Below, one piece after another: positions 1 to 58,034 of a DNA stretch of 64,000 bases. Position numbers and translations under genes: made by a program. Origin of the DNA: Rhea pennata (lineage: Eukaryota; Chordata; Aves; Rheiformes; Rheidae); contig NC_084675.1 of the NCBI RefSeq assembly GCF_028389875.1, positions 22,468,412-22,532,411 on the forward strand, written 5' to 3'. The notes below the pieces were generated by a model. It was not told the DNA's origin. It did not search any database and saw nothing but the letters and a program-made list of their open reading frames with translations. Numbering within the stretch: position 1 is the stretch's first letter; the number at the start of each line of letters is the position of its first letter.

Positions 1-2727
1 GGTATTAAGCTTTTAGCATTTAGGAGGCGTATTTAAATACAAAGAAAGGAAAGTCACATAGTTAGACACAGTCTCAGGCAGATATCATCTTTGGTCCAGT
101 TCTTCTGTCTTGCTTACGCAGCTTAAGAAAGGAAGCCACTAGCCAAGCAGCTCCACTGCTGCGGCCCCCGGCCCCCAGGAAACGCTGCCAGAGCCGTTCC
201 CCTGCCGCCGACACACACACAACCCGGGGGAAGCCGACAGCTGCCGCGGGATGCACAGGACCCCAAAGTGCGCTGGGCAACCGTCTCCCGGACCAACCGC
301 AGGTCGAAAGCTCAGGATAAGCAATAAAGGCGGGTGAGCTAATATATGCTGCCTGCTCTGCCACCCAAGACACACACCCGCGTTTCTGAGCTGCCCCATG
401 CAGGCTAACAGGCATTTGTTTCTGCAGCTGTGCAGGTGCCTGCAGCCCCAGGCCGCTCATTCGCCTGCTCCCCGCTCCAGCCTTGGAATTACACTTGGGC
501 AGCTGCATGGGCTGGAGAATTGATCCATGGTAAAAATAATTCAAGGAAAACAAAACAAGCTATTTTTAACCCAAGCCAGTTGCATGATCTTGGCATACCT
601 GTGAGACTATTCCCCAAACCAGGCGATAGTCAGTTGTTTTACAGGTGTGTGCAAACAAATCAAATACTGCCTATTTGATAAATTAGTTTATTTTTGTTCA
701 TCAGTTCCTCATCTCACAACTTTAAATGTACAACTTTGGAAAAGGCATTGATTTAAAAATTCTTAGTTTTAAAATTTTTAATTAATTTAATTAAATTTTA
801 ATTAAAATGAAAATTCTTCTTAGCTATCCAGCTCTATTCTCATTTAAATTTAAAGCAGTAGTTTCCTCATATTAAACTTTGATCTTTTATAATAAACGAG
901 CATGAAGCAGGTAAGTAAACATCAACTCAATTCATTTATAGCAGGCAGCTTTCTAGAGCTGTGTGTATGAAGTGTAGGTGCAGCATCCGAGCTTTGAGAA
1001 ACTACTTTTTCCAAAAGAGATGAGGTCTTTGCGTGCTGGGTAACCAAACACTGAGTGCACTGAGAACAGGAGGTCTTGTCCAAGCAAGTTACACAGACAG
1101 GGGAAAAGCAGCATCTTCAAAACTGTAAGCTGTAGAAGAGAAATGACTGAACAGCAGGCCAGCAAGCAAGGTACACGGGTAACTGCATCCGGTGCACTCG
1201 CCATGTGCACGCTGCGAACGCCGGCAGCAGGGAAAGCGAGTCTAGGCTAGTAGGCACAAGATGCGCTGCGATCCTGCTGTGTGATCCCTTAATAAACGGT
1301 ACATACAAACACAAAGCATCGTCATAATTTGCAGCAGACACGTTCACAACTGTTTGGGAGCTGACGGCAATTTTCTGGGAGTTGTAGTGACAGACTCCCT
1401 CATCTGGTGGTATTTTTATTTGCTGATAACAGTAGACTGTTAGGCTCTGGACATTTCTAGGTGACAGAAGTATTAAAGCAGGAGTGAAACAGGCCCAGAA
1501 AATGAAAAGCTATTGGTTTTGTCCGATTTCCTGTGCCATTCATGACTGCTGCAAATCCTCCATCACTCCTTCTCATTGCATCATTCAAGAACAGGCTGAT
1601 CTGAATCTCGCAAGAACTTGTGCTATCCACATTGTGTCAGAACAAGGAGAAACATTATGGATGAACTGGAAATGCCTTGAAACACTGGGGGAACAAGGAG
1701 GAACATCACACGGCAGTAAAGAGATGTCTGGACAATAAAAAAGTCCTGTTTGCAGATGAGCAGATGGTGAGAGTCAGGGAACCAGTGAGGGTGTGCTGGA
1801 GGATGCAGCACGGGCTGCTGCCGTTGGTTGTGATTTCTGATAGGTGAGGCAGTAAGAGCCAACACAAGAGCCGTACCTACTACAATCTTACAGGATTATC
1901 CAGCTTCATGAGATGCATACGAGGAATTACTGTGGCAAGGATTAGAGGTAGCGTACACCATGGGAATGGATGGAATGAGAGCATTTGGGTTTATGGGGAG
2001 AGTAAGAACAAAAACGTGAACACGGTAGCAGGTAGTACCGCAGCAGTTGCCACACAAGCAGAGCTTTCAATCCTTCTGCAGTCCCAGGCTTTGCTTGGGA
2101 ATTAAGCAGGATAGTTTACTAGTACGGAAGAGGACATGCATACTGTCTAAAACACTGGAGGGGTGGAAGTGGAGCAGTCAGTGCCCAAATAGCCTGCCCA
2201 GGATTCCTTCTAGCTACTCCTCCAAGGCTCCAGAATAACCTCATTAGGTTCTGTACAAGAAACAGTTGCTAGCAGTAGCAATGGCTGCGAAAAGCACTCA
2301 GAAGTAGATGAAAAACCTCCAGTATGAAACTGTGCTAAGGATCTGGATTTACTATGAAGTATGCTTAGAGAAGTGCTACACCCAGGCTGTGGAAAGTTTG
2401 CACAAGGAGAATTCCTCAGAGAGCACTGGAAACAGGGTCAAGAGTTAACATCTGATGTAAACGGGCATTTCTGAGCCTCTAGTTGGCTGGGCCCAGATCA
2501 TGCGACTTGAAACGTGACTTGAACCATATTTGGGCCCAGATTTCCAGAAAGGAAGAAAACCCCTTAAATGAACAACGGACCCCCAGCTTCCCAAGAACAT
2601 CCTGCATACCAGCAGTAAAGCAATACTTACACACGCACTGTCCTCACCAGTCTTTATAACATTACCTAGCGAACGTCTGCAGCTACAGACGGAAGGGCCG
2701 GGGCGTTCTCCTCCCTAGAGCCGATCC
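1..2727. other. Intergenic region 3' of GALNS, no gene recognised
   Basis: No exon of a known protein could be recognised on either strand. I looked specifically for APRT, the next gene in the mammalian order, and saw none of its conserved motifs. The stretch holds a CpG-rich patch at about 140-300, a smaller one near 1,190-1,270, and an AT-only self-complementary run at about 765-812. The open frames here are short and unlike any family I know. Confidence 0.6.
765..812. repeat. AT-rich self-complementary low-complexity tract
   Basis: Almost pure A/T sequence built from repeated TTTAATTAA-type palindromic blocks, able to fold back on itself. Probably simple low-complexity DNA; no coding role is visible. 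Confidence 0.6.
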
Positions 2728-2733
2728 TTTATT
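2728..2733 (-). terminator. GALNS: Candidate GALNS poly(A) signal AATAAA
   Basis: TTTATT on the plus strand reads AATAAA on the minus strand about 610 nt past the GALNS stop codon. This is the first canonical hexamer I found downstream of the stop, and it would give a plausible 3' UTR. A downstream GU-rich element is not obvious, so it remains a candidate. Confidence 0.35.
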
Positions 2734-3342
2734 CTAGAGCACAGGAGGGAGCGCTTGTTTGCACTCAGCCACGCACAGCAGCCATCTGGGCCGTACAGCT
2801 GCACCCAGTACTCACAAGTTTAGGAAGAAAAGAAAAAAAAAAACAAGCTCGCGCCCAAAGATCTCACTGTGGAAATCAAACGTTGAAACAACAAGTTACA
2901 TGCAAACAAAACAAGGCCAGTTTGAGCAGGGCTCCCAGTGGCTGTAGCCTCCCTGCACATCCCCTGCAGTCACTGTGGGGCATCAGAAGGAGGGATGATT
3001 TGAGAGGGCAAGTTGGGTGGAAGGAGCAAGAGGAAAGATGCATCCATGACATTTCTGAGGTAACGGCAGACTTGTGGTTCTCTAAAGGCCTTTTGCAGTT
3101 GAAATTGTCTTCACTGAAAATTTACCATTTACGGCAAAAACTAAAACAGAAGAAGAGTACTGGCTAAAACCCTGAGCGCTACCAATATAAACACTGGTCC
3201 TTTTGGAAGAGCAAATGATGATATAATACATCACACCCTTCCTGTGTAAACGGGAGTGCCAACATGAGAAAACATGCATTGTAAACCATATGTCCAGTTG
3301 GTTATGGCTTTTTTGAGTAGTTCTTGAGGGCCGTGGAAAAGA
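2734..3342 (-). other. GALNS: Probable GALNS 3' UTR
   Basis: Sequence between the GALNS stop codon and the first downstream AATAAA on the minus strand. It has no coding potential that continues GALNS. The extent depends on the candidate poly(A) signal. Confidence 0.4.
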
Positions 3343-51632
<48,290 letters not shown>

Positions 51633-51650
51633 GGCAACCGCCGCCCGCCT

Positions 51651-51658
51651 CACGTGAC
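51651..51658 (+). promoter_or_regulatory. E-box CACGTGAC (CLEAR-like), copy 1
   Basis: With flanks it reads CTCACGTGAC, one base from the CLEAR consensus GTCACGTGAC bound by TFEB/TFE3/MITF at lysosomal genes. It lies 19 bp before the GALNS ATG on the GALNS side, fitting GALNS being lysosomal. Confidence 0.55.
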
Positions 51659-51669
51659 GGGGCGCCGCG

Positions 51670-51677
51670 CACGTGAC
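51670..51677 (+). promoter_or_regulatory. E-box CACGTGAC (CLEAR-like), copy 2
   Basis: Reads CGCACGTGAC, in the same orientation as copy 1 and offset by 19 bp (close to two helical turns). USF1/2 are alternative binders. Confidence 0.5.
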
Positions 51678-51711
51678 GCCGCGCGCGGGGCGGGGCGGGG
51701 CGGGCGCCAAG

Positions 51712-51744
51712 ATGGCGGTGTGCATCGCCGTGATCGCCAAGGAG
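51712..51744 (+). CDS. TRAPPC2L: TRAPPC2L coding exon 1
   Basis: Eleven codons, [11 protein letters not shown], phase 0, donor GTGGGG. The ATG sits in a good context (CCAAGATGGCG). Such a short first exon puts intron 1 only 33 nt into the coding sequence. Confidence 0.95.
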
Positions 51745-54159
51745 GTGGGGCGGGGCCCGGCCCGGCCCGGCGGCGGTGGGGCCGGGCCGGAGCGGGGCGG
51801 TGGGGCCCGCGCAGGCATCAGGGAGGCGGGCTTGAAGCCTCAGGTTGTGGGGCCTGAGCAAGGCAGTACAGTACGGGAGCAGGGCCGGGGCTGGGGCTGG
51901 GGCTGTGGGGGCCTAGTGGGGTGGCAGGACTGAGGCTGTGGGGGTCTGAGCGGAGCAGTGGGGCCAGGGCTGAGGCTGTGGGGGTCTGAGCGGAGCAGTG
52001 GGGCTAGGGCTGAGGCTGTGGGGGCTGAGCAGGGCCAGGGTTGAGGCTGGGGCTGTGGGGGCCTAGTGGGGTGGCAGGACTGAGGCTGTGGGGGTCTGAG
52101 CGGAGCAGTGGGGCCAGGGCTGAGGCTGTGGGGGCTGAGCAGGGCTGGGGCTGGGGCTGTGGGGCCCTAGTGGGGTGGCAGGGCTGAGGCTGTGGGGACC
52201 TGAGCGGAGCAGTGGGGCCAGGGCTGAGGCTGTGGGGGCTGAGCAGGGCCAGGGCTGGGGCTGTGGGGCCCTAGTGGGGTGGCAGGACTGAGGGTGTGGG
52301 GACCTGAGCGGAGCTGCGGGGCCAGGGCTGAGGGTGTGGGGACCTGAGCGGAGCTGCGGGGCCAGGGCTGAGGCTGTGGGGGTCTGAGCGGAGCAGCGGG
52401 GCCAGGGCTGAGGCTGTGGGGGTCTGAGCGGAGCTGCGGGGCCAGGGCTGAGGCTGTGGGGACCTGAGCGGAGCAGTGGGGCTAGGGCTGAGGGTGTGGG
52501 GGCTGAGCAGGGCCAGGGTTGAGGCTGTGGGGCCCTAGTGGGGTGGCAGGGCTGAGGCTGTGGGGCCTGAGGGGAGCAGTGGGGCCAGGGCTGAGGCTGT
52601 GGGGCCTGAACAGGGTGACTCAGTGAGGGCTGAGGCTGTGGGGCCTGAACAGGGTGACAGGGCCAGGGCTGAGACTGCAGGGCCCAATGGGAGCAGTGGG
52701 GCTAGAGTTGAGGCTGTGGGGCCTGAGCGAGGAAGTAAGGCCATGGCTGAGGTTGTGGGGCTGGAGCGGGGTGAGGGAACAGAGCTGGGGTTAGGGCCAC
52801 AGCTGTGGGGGTTGCAGGGCCCCAGGCAGAGCTGTGACAGATGGGGGGTTGTGGGGCAGGTGCCAGAGACAGAGGTTGGGATGAGCTGGGCAGGAGCAGG
52901 CTGAGGCCAGGACTGGGGGGAGGTGGGGGGCAGCTCGAGCAAGGGCAGGGACAGCAGCAGCAGTGGCATCCTGCTGCCATTAGAAGGATTTCCCTCAGAA
53001 ATCCTGGGAAGGTCCCGCGGGCTGGGGACGGGCCTGGCTGGGGTAGGAGTCGCACCAAGCTGTCAGGAGGCCTGACACTGGTGCGATGCCTGCGCAAACA
53101 GTTCTGCTGCCACTGGTGCATGGGGCCACATCTCTTCCACAAATGCTGCAGGATGTAAAGTGCTGTGATGCCCTTGAACGTAACATACTCAGAATAGCTT
53201 ACTTCTGATGATAGCCATGCTTAGAGCGAAAGCACTGAGGTCACGCTAGCCGTCACTCGCAGGAGTGAGTTACCAATCCCGGTTAACTGAGTTGTCATCC
53301 TCTGCAGAACTATCCCTTGTACATCCGAAGCGTTCCGACCGAAAACGAGCTGAAGTTCCACTACACCGTGCACACTTCCCTCGATGTCGTGGATGAGAAG
53401 ATCTCTGCGATGGGCAAGGCTCTTGTAGATCAGAGGGAGCTGTACCTGGGGCTCCTCTACCCAACGGAAGACTACAAAGTGTATCTTTCTAGTGCCTAAG
53501 CAGCACACTCCACTTGTATTATTGCCTTCTTTCCTTTCTCCAACTTCCAATCAAGTTCTTAATTTAAGGAATTGAAGGACTAGGCTTTTATGTTCACCAG
53601 GGTGCCTCTTCTAGCATGTGTCATTGTTTTATTTAACATTGCAACAGTGATATCAAAGGTAACAAAAAGAGTGCCAAAACAAGCTTTTTGTCCTTAACAG
53701 ACGAGTGGCATCCACTGTGTTCCTTTCCTAGCTCAGTGGCCTGCACAGTTGGCTGTTGCAGCCTCAGAGAGAGAGAGGGAATGTATTTAAAAACAAACTT
53801 GTGAGAAAAGGCTGAGACCAAGGGAGATATTTCAACTATTATGAAAAGTTCAATGAAAACAGTTGGTTTCAGCTAACATGCTCTAGTGGTGAAAGCCACA
53901 GTAAAAGAATAAATGTGAAGCAAAACATTATGCCTCTTTATGGTTTATGTAAACTAAGATAAAATAACGATTAATTTTGCCAATTACTGTAAAAATTATA
54001 TAAAGTAGCATTAATTTTCCCTTGACTGATTTATGTCAATTCAGCTGTCATTGCACTGGAGTCAGTGGAACTATGCTGTTTTAGAAAGCTTAGTATCTTT
54101 TGCCTGTATTGCTGGAACTTACTTTGCTTTGTTTTAAAGCCTTGGCTTCAGGTGGTGAG

Positions 54160-54194
<35 letters not shown>

Positions 54195-55195
54195 CCTAGT
54201 ATAACTGTCATTAGGCAGATAATATTGACATCCAGCATTCAACAAGACTATGCCTAGGCCGTGCAAGCATGCGTTTATATGGTCTTTATTGCAAAAGCCT
54301 CAACAGGGAGAATCTGTTTTCTTATTTGGTGCTACGTTAAAAACATCAGCACAAAATAGACAGACTCATTGACCAGATCGTTGTGTAAAGGTTCAAGTTC
54401 GTCACCTTATTTAGCAGCTGCTTCATTGCCCAGCTAGCAGTAAAAAAGCTTACCCTCAGCCTGTGTGTTGTTTTAGCACACAAGGAGGTGCAGTGTCTGG
54501 TTTGTCTAGATTTCATAAACTGGATTCTTTATGCTCTGCCTAATTAAAACTGACTGTGACTAGGACAGAGCTTAGACTCTTCAGGTAACATTAGTGAAAG
54601 TAGCAGGAGTATGAAGACATCTGTGGGTCGGCTCTGCAGGTGTCTAAATCCTGTACATCTAGCTCAGCTTCTCTAAAATAAGTAGTCAAGGATCACCGCT
54701 GTTCTAGTGTTTAACTCACAAAGTTGATCATTTAAACTTTCTTTGGCTTTTTGTGTCTCATAGAATCCCATGGATGGAGGATGTCTGCTGTAACAGACGT
54801 GATTTCTGGGTTTTTGTAAACTCACTTTTTAATTTTTGAAGTTCTAGATCCCACTGGCTGGTATTAGATGCCAGTTTTTGCACTTCATCTAATCCTAGTT
54901 ATGTGCTGGGTACTGTATAAACACAGTGTTTCCTCTCAGCTTGTTTCTTTGACTATATTCCAGACTTGTTTTAGTTACTTTTCCAGTCTCTAGTGTGTCA
55001 GAAGCAAATTCCTTAACAGCTGTGCAGATATGGCTACGTGACAAATTCCAAGGTGAAGTTTGTTATGGTGGTAGATTCTTCAAACACAGCACTTCGAGAC
55101 AATGAGATCCGCAGTGTAAGTGCAGGAAATCAGAATGCAACTAGCCACATCAGTATTTTTGCTACTTCCACTTATTCAGAAAATGCTGAGAAGCA

Positions 55196-55226
<31 letters not shown>

Positions 55227-56069
55227 TAAACTACAATCCCTTTTCAGATGTTCCGAAAGCTGCATAATTCATATACAGACATAATGTGTAACCCTTTTTA
55301 TAACCCTGGGGACCGTATCCATTCCAGGTAAGTAGGCTGACCACACAATCTTTGAGCTTTGTTATCTTTTGGCGACTTGCATGGCACTTAAAATCTAATA
55401 GGACCAAGAACGTAACACCAGTGGTTGACCAGCACAGATGGAGGTGCTGTAACTTCTTAAAAGCTCTGTTCTCCTTGGGCCATCACTGCATAATAGAAAA
55501 CTATCTGCTATTCTCATTAGACACTACACTGAGCTTTTTCTAATCTCAGTACTGAGATCAGAAACATTAACTCAAGAAAATAAGAGAGAAGAGTTACCTC
55601 TTACTGCAACATAGGTAAATAGACCAGGTTAAATGTTAAGCAGCAGTATTTCTCCCAGGTTTATCCTGGAGTAAGATCTGTTGGGCTCTTCACTATGCAT
55701 AAATCCTTATGTGGATTGCTAATTGAGGAGTGCTGCCTCCCATTTCTCATCTGGAATCCCATAGCAAGTTTCTGGTAATGTTGAGGTTCTACTGCCTCGG
55801 AAAGAACGATTTCTTTCATGTTTTGCTGAGGCCAGGATAAGACCCGTGCTTATTTCAGCTTAATACAGAAGTCACTGTTTACTTGTGGAACATGTTAGAG
55901 AGAGAGCAAAACCATCCACTCAGCCCAGGAAAAGCCAGCTTGTTAGCCAGTAACAGGCATTTCTGGTAGTGTAGAGGAGATCTGGTATGCTTCCTTTAAT
56001 ATTTGTTCCTTTCTTCCCTCTAGGGCTTTCGATAATATGGTGACCTCCATGATGATGCAGGTGTGCTAA
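51712..56069 (+). CDS. TRAPPC2L: Trafficking protein particle complex subunit 2-like (TRAPPC2L), complete
   Basis: Subunit of the TRAPP tethering complexes, which act in ER-Golgi and intra-Golgi traffic and as a Rab exchange factor. Coding exons: 51712-51744, 53308-53480, 55028-55115, 55248-55327, 56024-56069. They total 420 nt, giving 139 residues plus TAA, about the family's usual 140. It is a single sedlin/longin-like domain. Recognisable blocks are [90 protein letters not shown] and the C-terminus [14 protein letters not shown]. It is nearly identical to the human protein as I know it. All junctions are GT-AG; the exon 2 donor (GTATCT) is weak. It shares a divergent promoter with GALNS, suggesting broad expression. 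Confidence 0.96.
51745..53307 (+). other. TRAPPC2L: TRAPPC2L intron 1
   Basis: 1.56 kb. About 51840-52760 is a G-rich minisatellite on the coding strand. The remaining 3' part (52800-53307) is GC-rich, non-repetitive and non-coding as far as I can see. Confidence 0.9.
51840..52760. repeat. G-rich minisatellite in TRAPPC2L intron 1
   Basis: Basic 40-bp unit with TGAGGCTGTGGGGGTCTGAG and CGGAGCAGTGGGGCCAGGGC; clean copies start at 51931 and 51971, with a further start at 52011. Shorter variants (GCCTAGTGGGGTGGCAGG, GGCTGAGCAGGGCCAGGG) are interspersed. A block from 51901 recurs 150 bp later at 52051 with about 80 identical bases, indicating higher-order duplication. Units decay toward 52760. 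Confidence 0.92.
53308..53480 (+). CDS. TRAPPC2L: TRAPPC2L coding exon 2
   Basis: 57 codons plus two bases, [19 protein letters not shown] to LYPTEDYK and GT of Val. Acceptor ctgcag, donor GT|GTATCT, weak. Read-through into the intron would add VYLSSA and stop. Confidence 0.95.
53481..55027 (+). other. TRAPPC2L: TRAPPC2L intron 2
   Basis: 1.55 kb. Contains T27 followed by A7 (54161-54194). No other feature was recognised. Confidence 0.85.
54161..54194. repeat. Homopolymer T27A7
   Basis: Twenty-seven T then seven A on the plus strand, within TRAPPC2L intron 2. Confidence 0.95.
55028..55115 (+). CDS. TRAPPC2L: TRAPPC2L coding exon 3
   Basis: Completes V with A, then [20 protein letters not shown] and ALRDNEIRS. 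Acceptor gtgcag, donor GTAAGT. 88 nt, ends in phase 0. Confidence 0.96.
55195..55221. repeat. Poly(A)27 in TRAPPC2L intron 3
   Basis: Twenty-seven A inside a 132-bp intron (55116-55247), ending 26 nt before exon 4. The acceptor still has CCCTTTTCAG. Confidence 0.95.
55248..55327 (+). CDS. TRAPPC2L: TRAPPC2L coding exon 4
   Basis: [20 protein letters not shown] then GDRIHS and AG of Arg. Acceptor ttttcag, donor GTAAGT. 80 nt. Confidence 0.96.
55328..56023 (+). other. TRAPPC2L: TRAPPC2L intron 4
   Basis: 696 bp between AG|G of an Arg codon. Nothing recognised in it. Confidence 0.85.
56024..56069 (+). CDS. TRAPPC2L: TRAPPC2L coding exon 5 with stop
   Basis: Completes Arg, then [14 protein letters not shown] and TAA. 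Acceptor ccctctag. Confidence 0.96.
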
Positions 56070-56177
56070 GACTGTCCAGTCTCTTCAGAGTGCAAAAACA
56101 TACCCTGGGTACAGGAGCATGCCTACAAAGTGATGTATATATCATCTTCTATGTAATATATTAAATTTATTGTGTAA

Positions 56178-56183
56178 AATAAA
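56178..56183 (+). terminator. TRAPPC2L: TRAPPC2L poly(A) signal AATAAA
   Basis: Canonical hexamer 109 nt past the stop, with an ATTAAA 18 nt before it (56160-56165). It defines a short 3' UTR. Confidence 0.8.
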
Positions 56184-57214
56184 CTTGACACTTGCAAGGC
56201 CTGCATGCATTTCTACTCTAGCAAATGCAAGCATAGCACAGAAGTCACTGTTCAGCTTTGGTCTTGCCTTCAGGTAAGATGTAAAAGCCAGCTCTTCTTA
56301 AAGGTCAACCATGTCAGATTGTTTAGATTTTTTTTTTTTTTTTTTTTGTAGAGAACAAACCTCACACACACAAACATGCAGCTGTGCTCCTGTGCAACTC
56401 AGATGTTTCCCTAGAAATTGGGCTTTGTATAACAGCAATTCCTGCTGTGCATATGATTAGAGCAAGGACAGCTACACAAGAGATAGCTAAGAGATTATTA
56501 TTGGGATCAACCTAGATTTCAGTCAGCTGAAAGGCAGAGATAGCAACAACTGGTGCTGTGTTCCTCACACGCTGGTGCTTCAGAGCAGTTGTTCTAATGT
56601 ACAAGGTGCACATCAGCAACAAGTAGTCATACTGCTGCTTTTGCCAGTCCCCTTAGCTGCTGCTCCAGACTGTTCATTCCGATAGGAATGTTATGAGCAG
56701 TGCTTACCTCAAACATACTTGGTCTCTTTGTCCCATTTTTCCTTAGCCAGCACCGCTCAGATCTCTATGTAACTTAGTCCAGTAGTTCTTGGAAAGAGGG
56801 AACAGTGCATAGGTCAGCCAAAGGCTCCAGCTTTCTTTACAACCAGCCCCTGTTCATGTACTCAGAGCTCTGACAAACAGAACAAACAGTTGGTTTCAAA
56901 CCTTGACCGTGATCAAGTCCCACACTGATCTTGCCTTCCTGAGCAAGTTTTTTTTTTGAGTGAATCACATTTGACACTATTTCCCATTTTCTCCTTCAGA
57001 TACCCATTTGCACTTTCTTTAAAGCAGTGTTTCAGTGTTTCTAGGACAGGTCAGGGAGCACAGGTAGTGCAGTTGGGATAAATCCCTGCCAAGAGATTAA
57101 GACATCAGGACTGCACAGCTGCCTGACTCATCCCAGACTAATCTGTTAGCATCTCCTCCCACTGCAGCTCCCTGCTGTTCTAACTGAAGACCACCAAATC
57201 AACAGCAGGTATTT

Positions 57215-57236
57215 TATATATATATATATATATATA
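57215..57236. repeat. (TA)11 microsatellite
   Basis: Eleven TA units in the intergenic or 3' UTR region between TRAPPC2L and PABPN1L. Confidence 0.9.
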
Positions 57237-58028
57237 AAAAGTCAGATAGGAAAAGCATATCCACATCCCAGCTTTGTCACTTGTGCAGTACACTAATACT
57301 ATAGGAGGCTGTGCAACTACAGCAAGTTCAGAGGTAATGCAGGCCCCAGATGCTAACAGTTCCTCAGTGGCTCTCCCACACCTCTTGCTCCATGCGCTCT
57401 TTCCTGCCCCACACTGCCTTGCTCCTGTCACCTGACAGCTGTCCAAACACCTTTTGCCAGACTTTTAAGCCAAAGCAGCCCCTGGAGCAGCTCACTGCAT
57501 GCAATCTTGGTGAGAAGGAAGAGCAACCTAGCACACTCCATCACTGAGGCAGCTTCCAGCACCTAAACGGTTAAAGCACACACACACAGCACTACATGGC
57601 TCTAGAGGATACAAGAAGCCTGGAGAAAGCCAGGTCAGTGGTGTGTCAGCTCACAGCCAGTGTGGTCTCACTGTAGATGAAGTTCACACAGCAGGATCAT
57701 TTATTTTAAAAATAAGTGACATTTACAATACCTTTCAAACAGAACTTAAATACATTTACTCAACAACAACCTGTCAAATAATGGGAGATTAAAGTGTCTG
57801 AGCCTCTCCCACCATCTAAACAAGGCACAGCTGTACATTGCTATTCTGAAACATTTCCATATAAAAGTGTTCACTCTTTTCACTTGCAGAGACTGGAGTT
57901 CAGCATTTCCTCTTCCACAAGTCATTACAGGGTAGTCTAGACACTCAAAAACAGTTTGTTAAAAAATTAATTTTCAAAAATTTACAAAGCCTATCAATGG
58001 GAAGTGTAAAGTCCTAGAAAATGCCAAT

Positions 58029-58034
58029 TTTATT
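58029..58034 (-). terminator. PABPN1L: Candidate PABPN1L poly(A) signal
   Basis: TTTATT on plus is AATAAA on minus, 1.5 kb past the PABPN1L stop. A closer but weaker candidate is ATTAAA at 59509-59504. The choice cannot be made from sequence. Confidence 0.25.

Larger units (their letters stand above)
51633..51711. promoter_or_regulatory. Shared divergent promoter of GALNS and TRAPPC2L
   Basis: Only 79 bp separate the two start codons, so the transcription starts must be close or overlapping. The stretch is nearly all G/C and dense in CpG. It has two CACGTGAC E-boxes and a run of GGGGCGGGG Sp1-type boxes (about 51687-51704), and no TATA box. A CAAGATGGCGG YY1-like motif spans the TRAPPC2L ATG. 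Confidence 0.85.

Noticed and set aside
1-3300. Possible APRT gene, expected from mammalian gene order
   Set aside because: No conserved APRT phosphoribosyl-binding motif or exon was found on either strand. APRT is either farther left or rearranged.
52535-53158. Open frames of 105-146 codons on both strands at the end of TRAPPC2L intron 1
   Set aside because: They consist of translated G-rich minisatellite (Pro/Ser/Ala or Gly/Ala repeats) and lie inside an intron defined by confident exons on both sides.
54745-54775. CTCATAGAATCCCATGG resembling the CR1 TCATAGAATC 3' end
   Set aside because: A single short word without the tandem ending or upstream consensus. Chance match likely.
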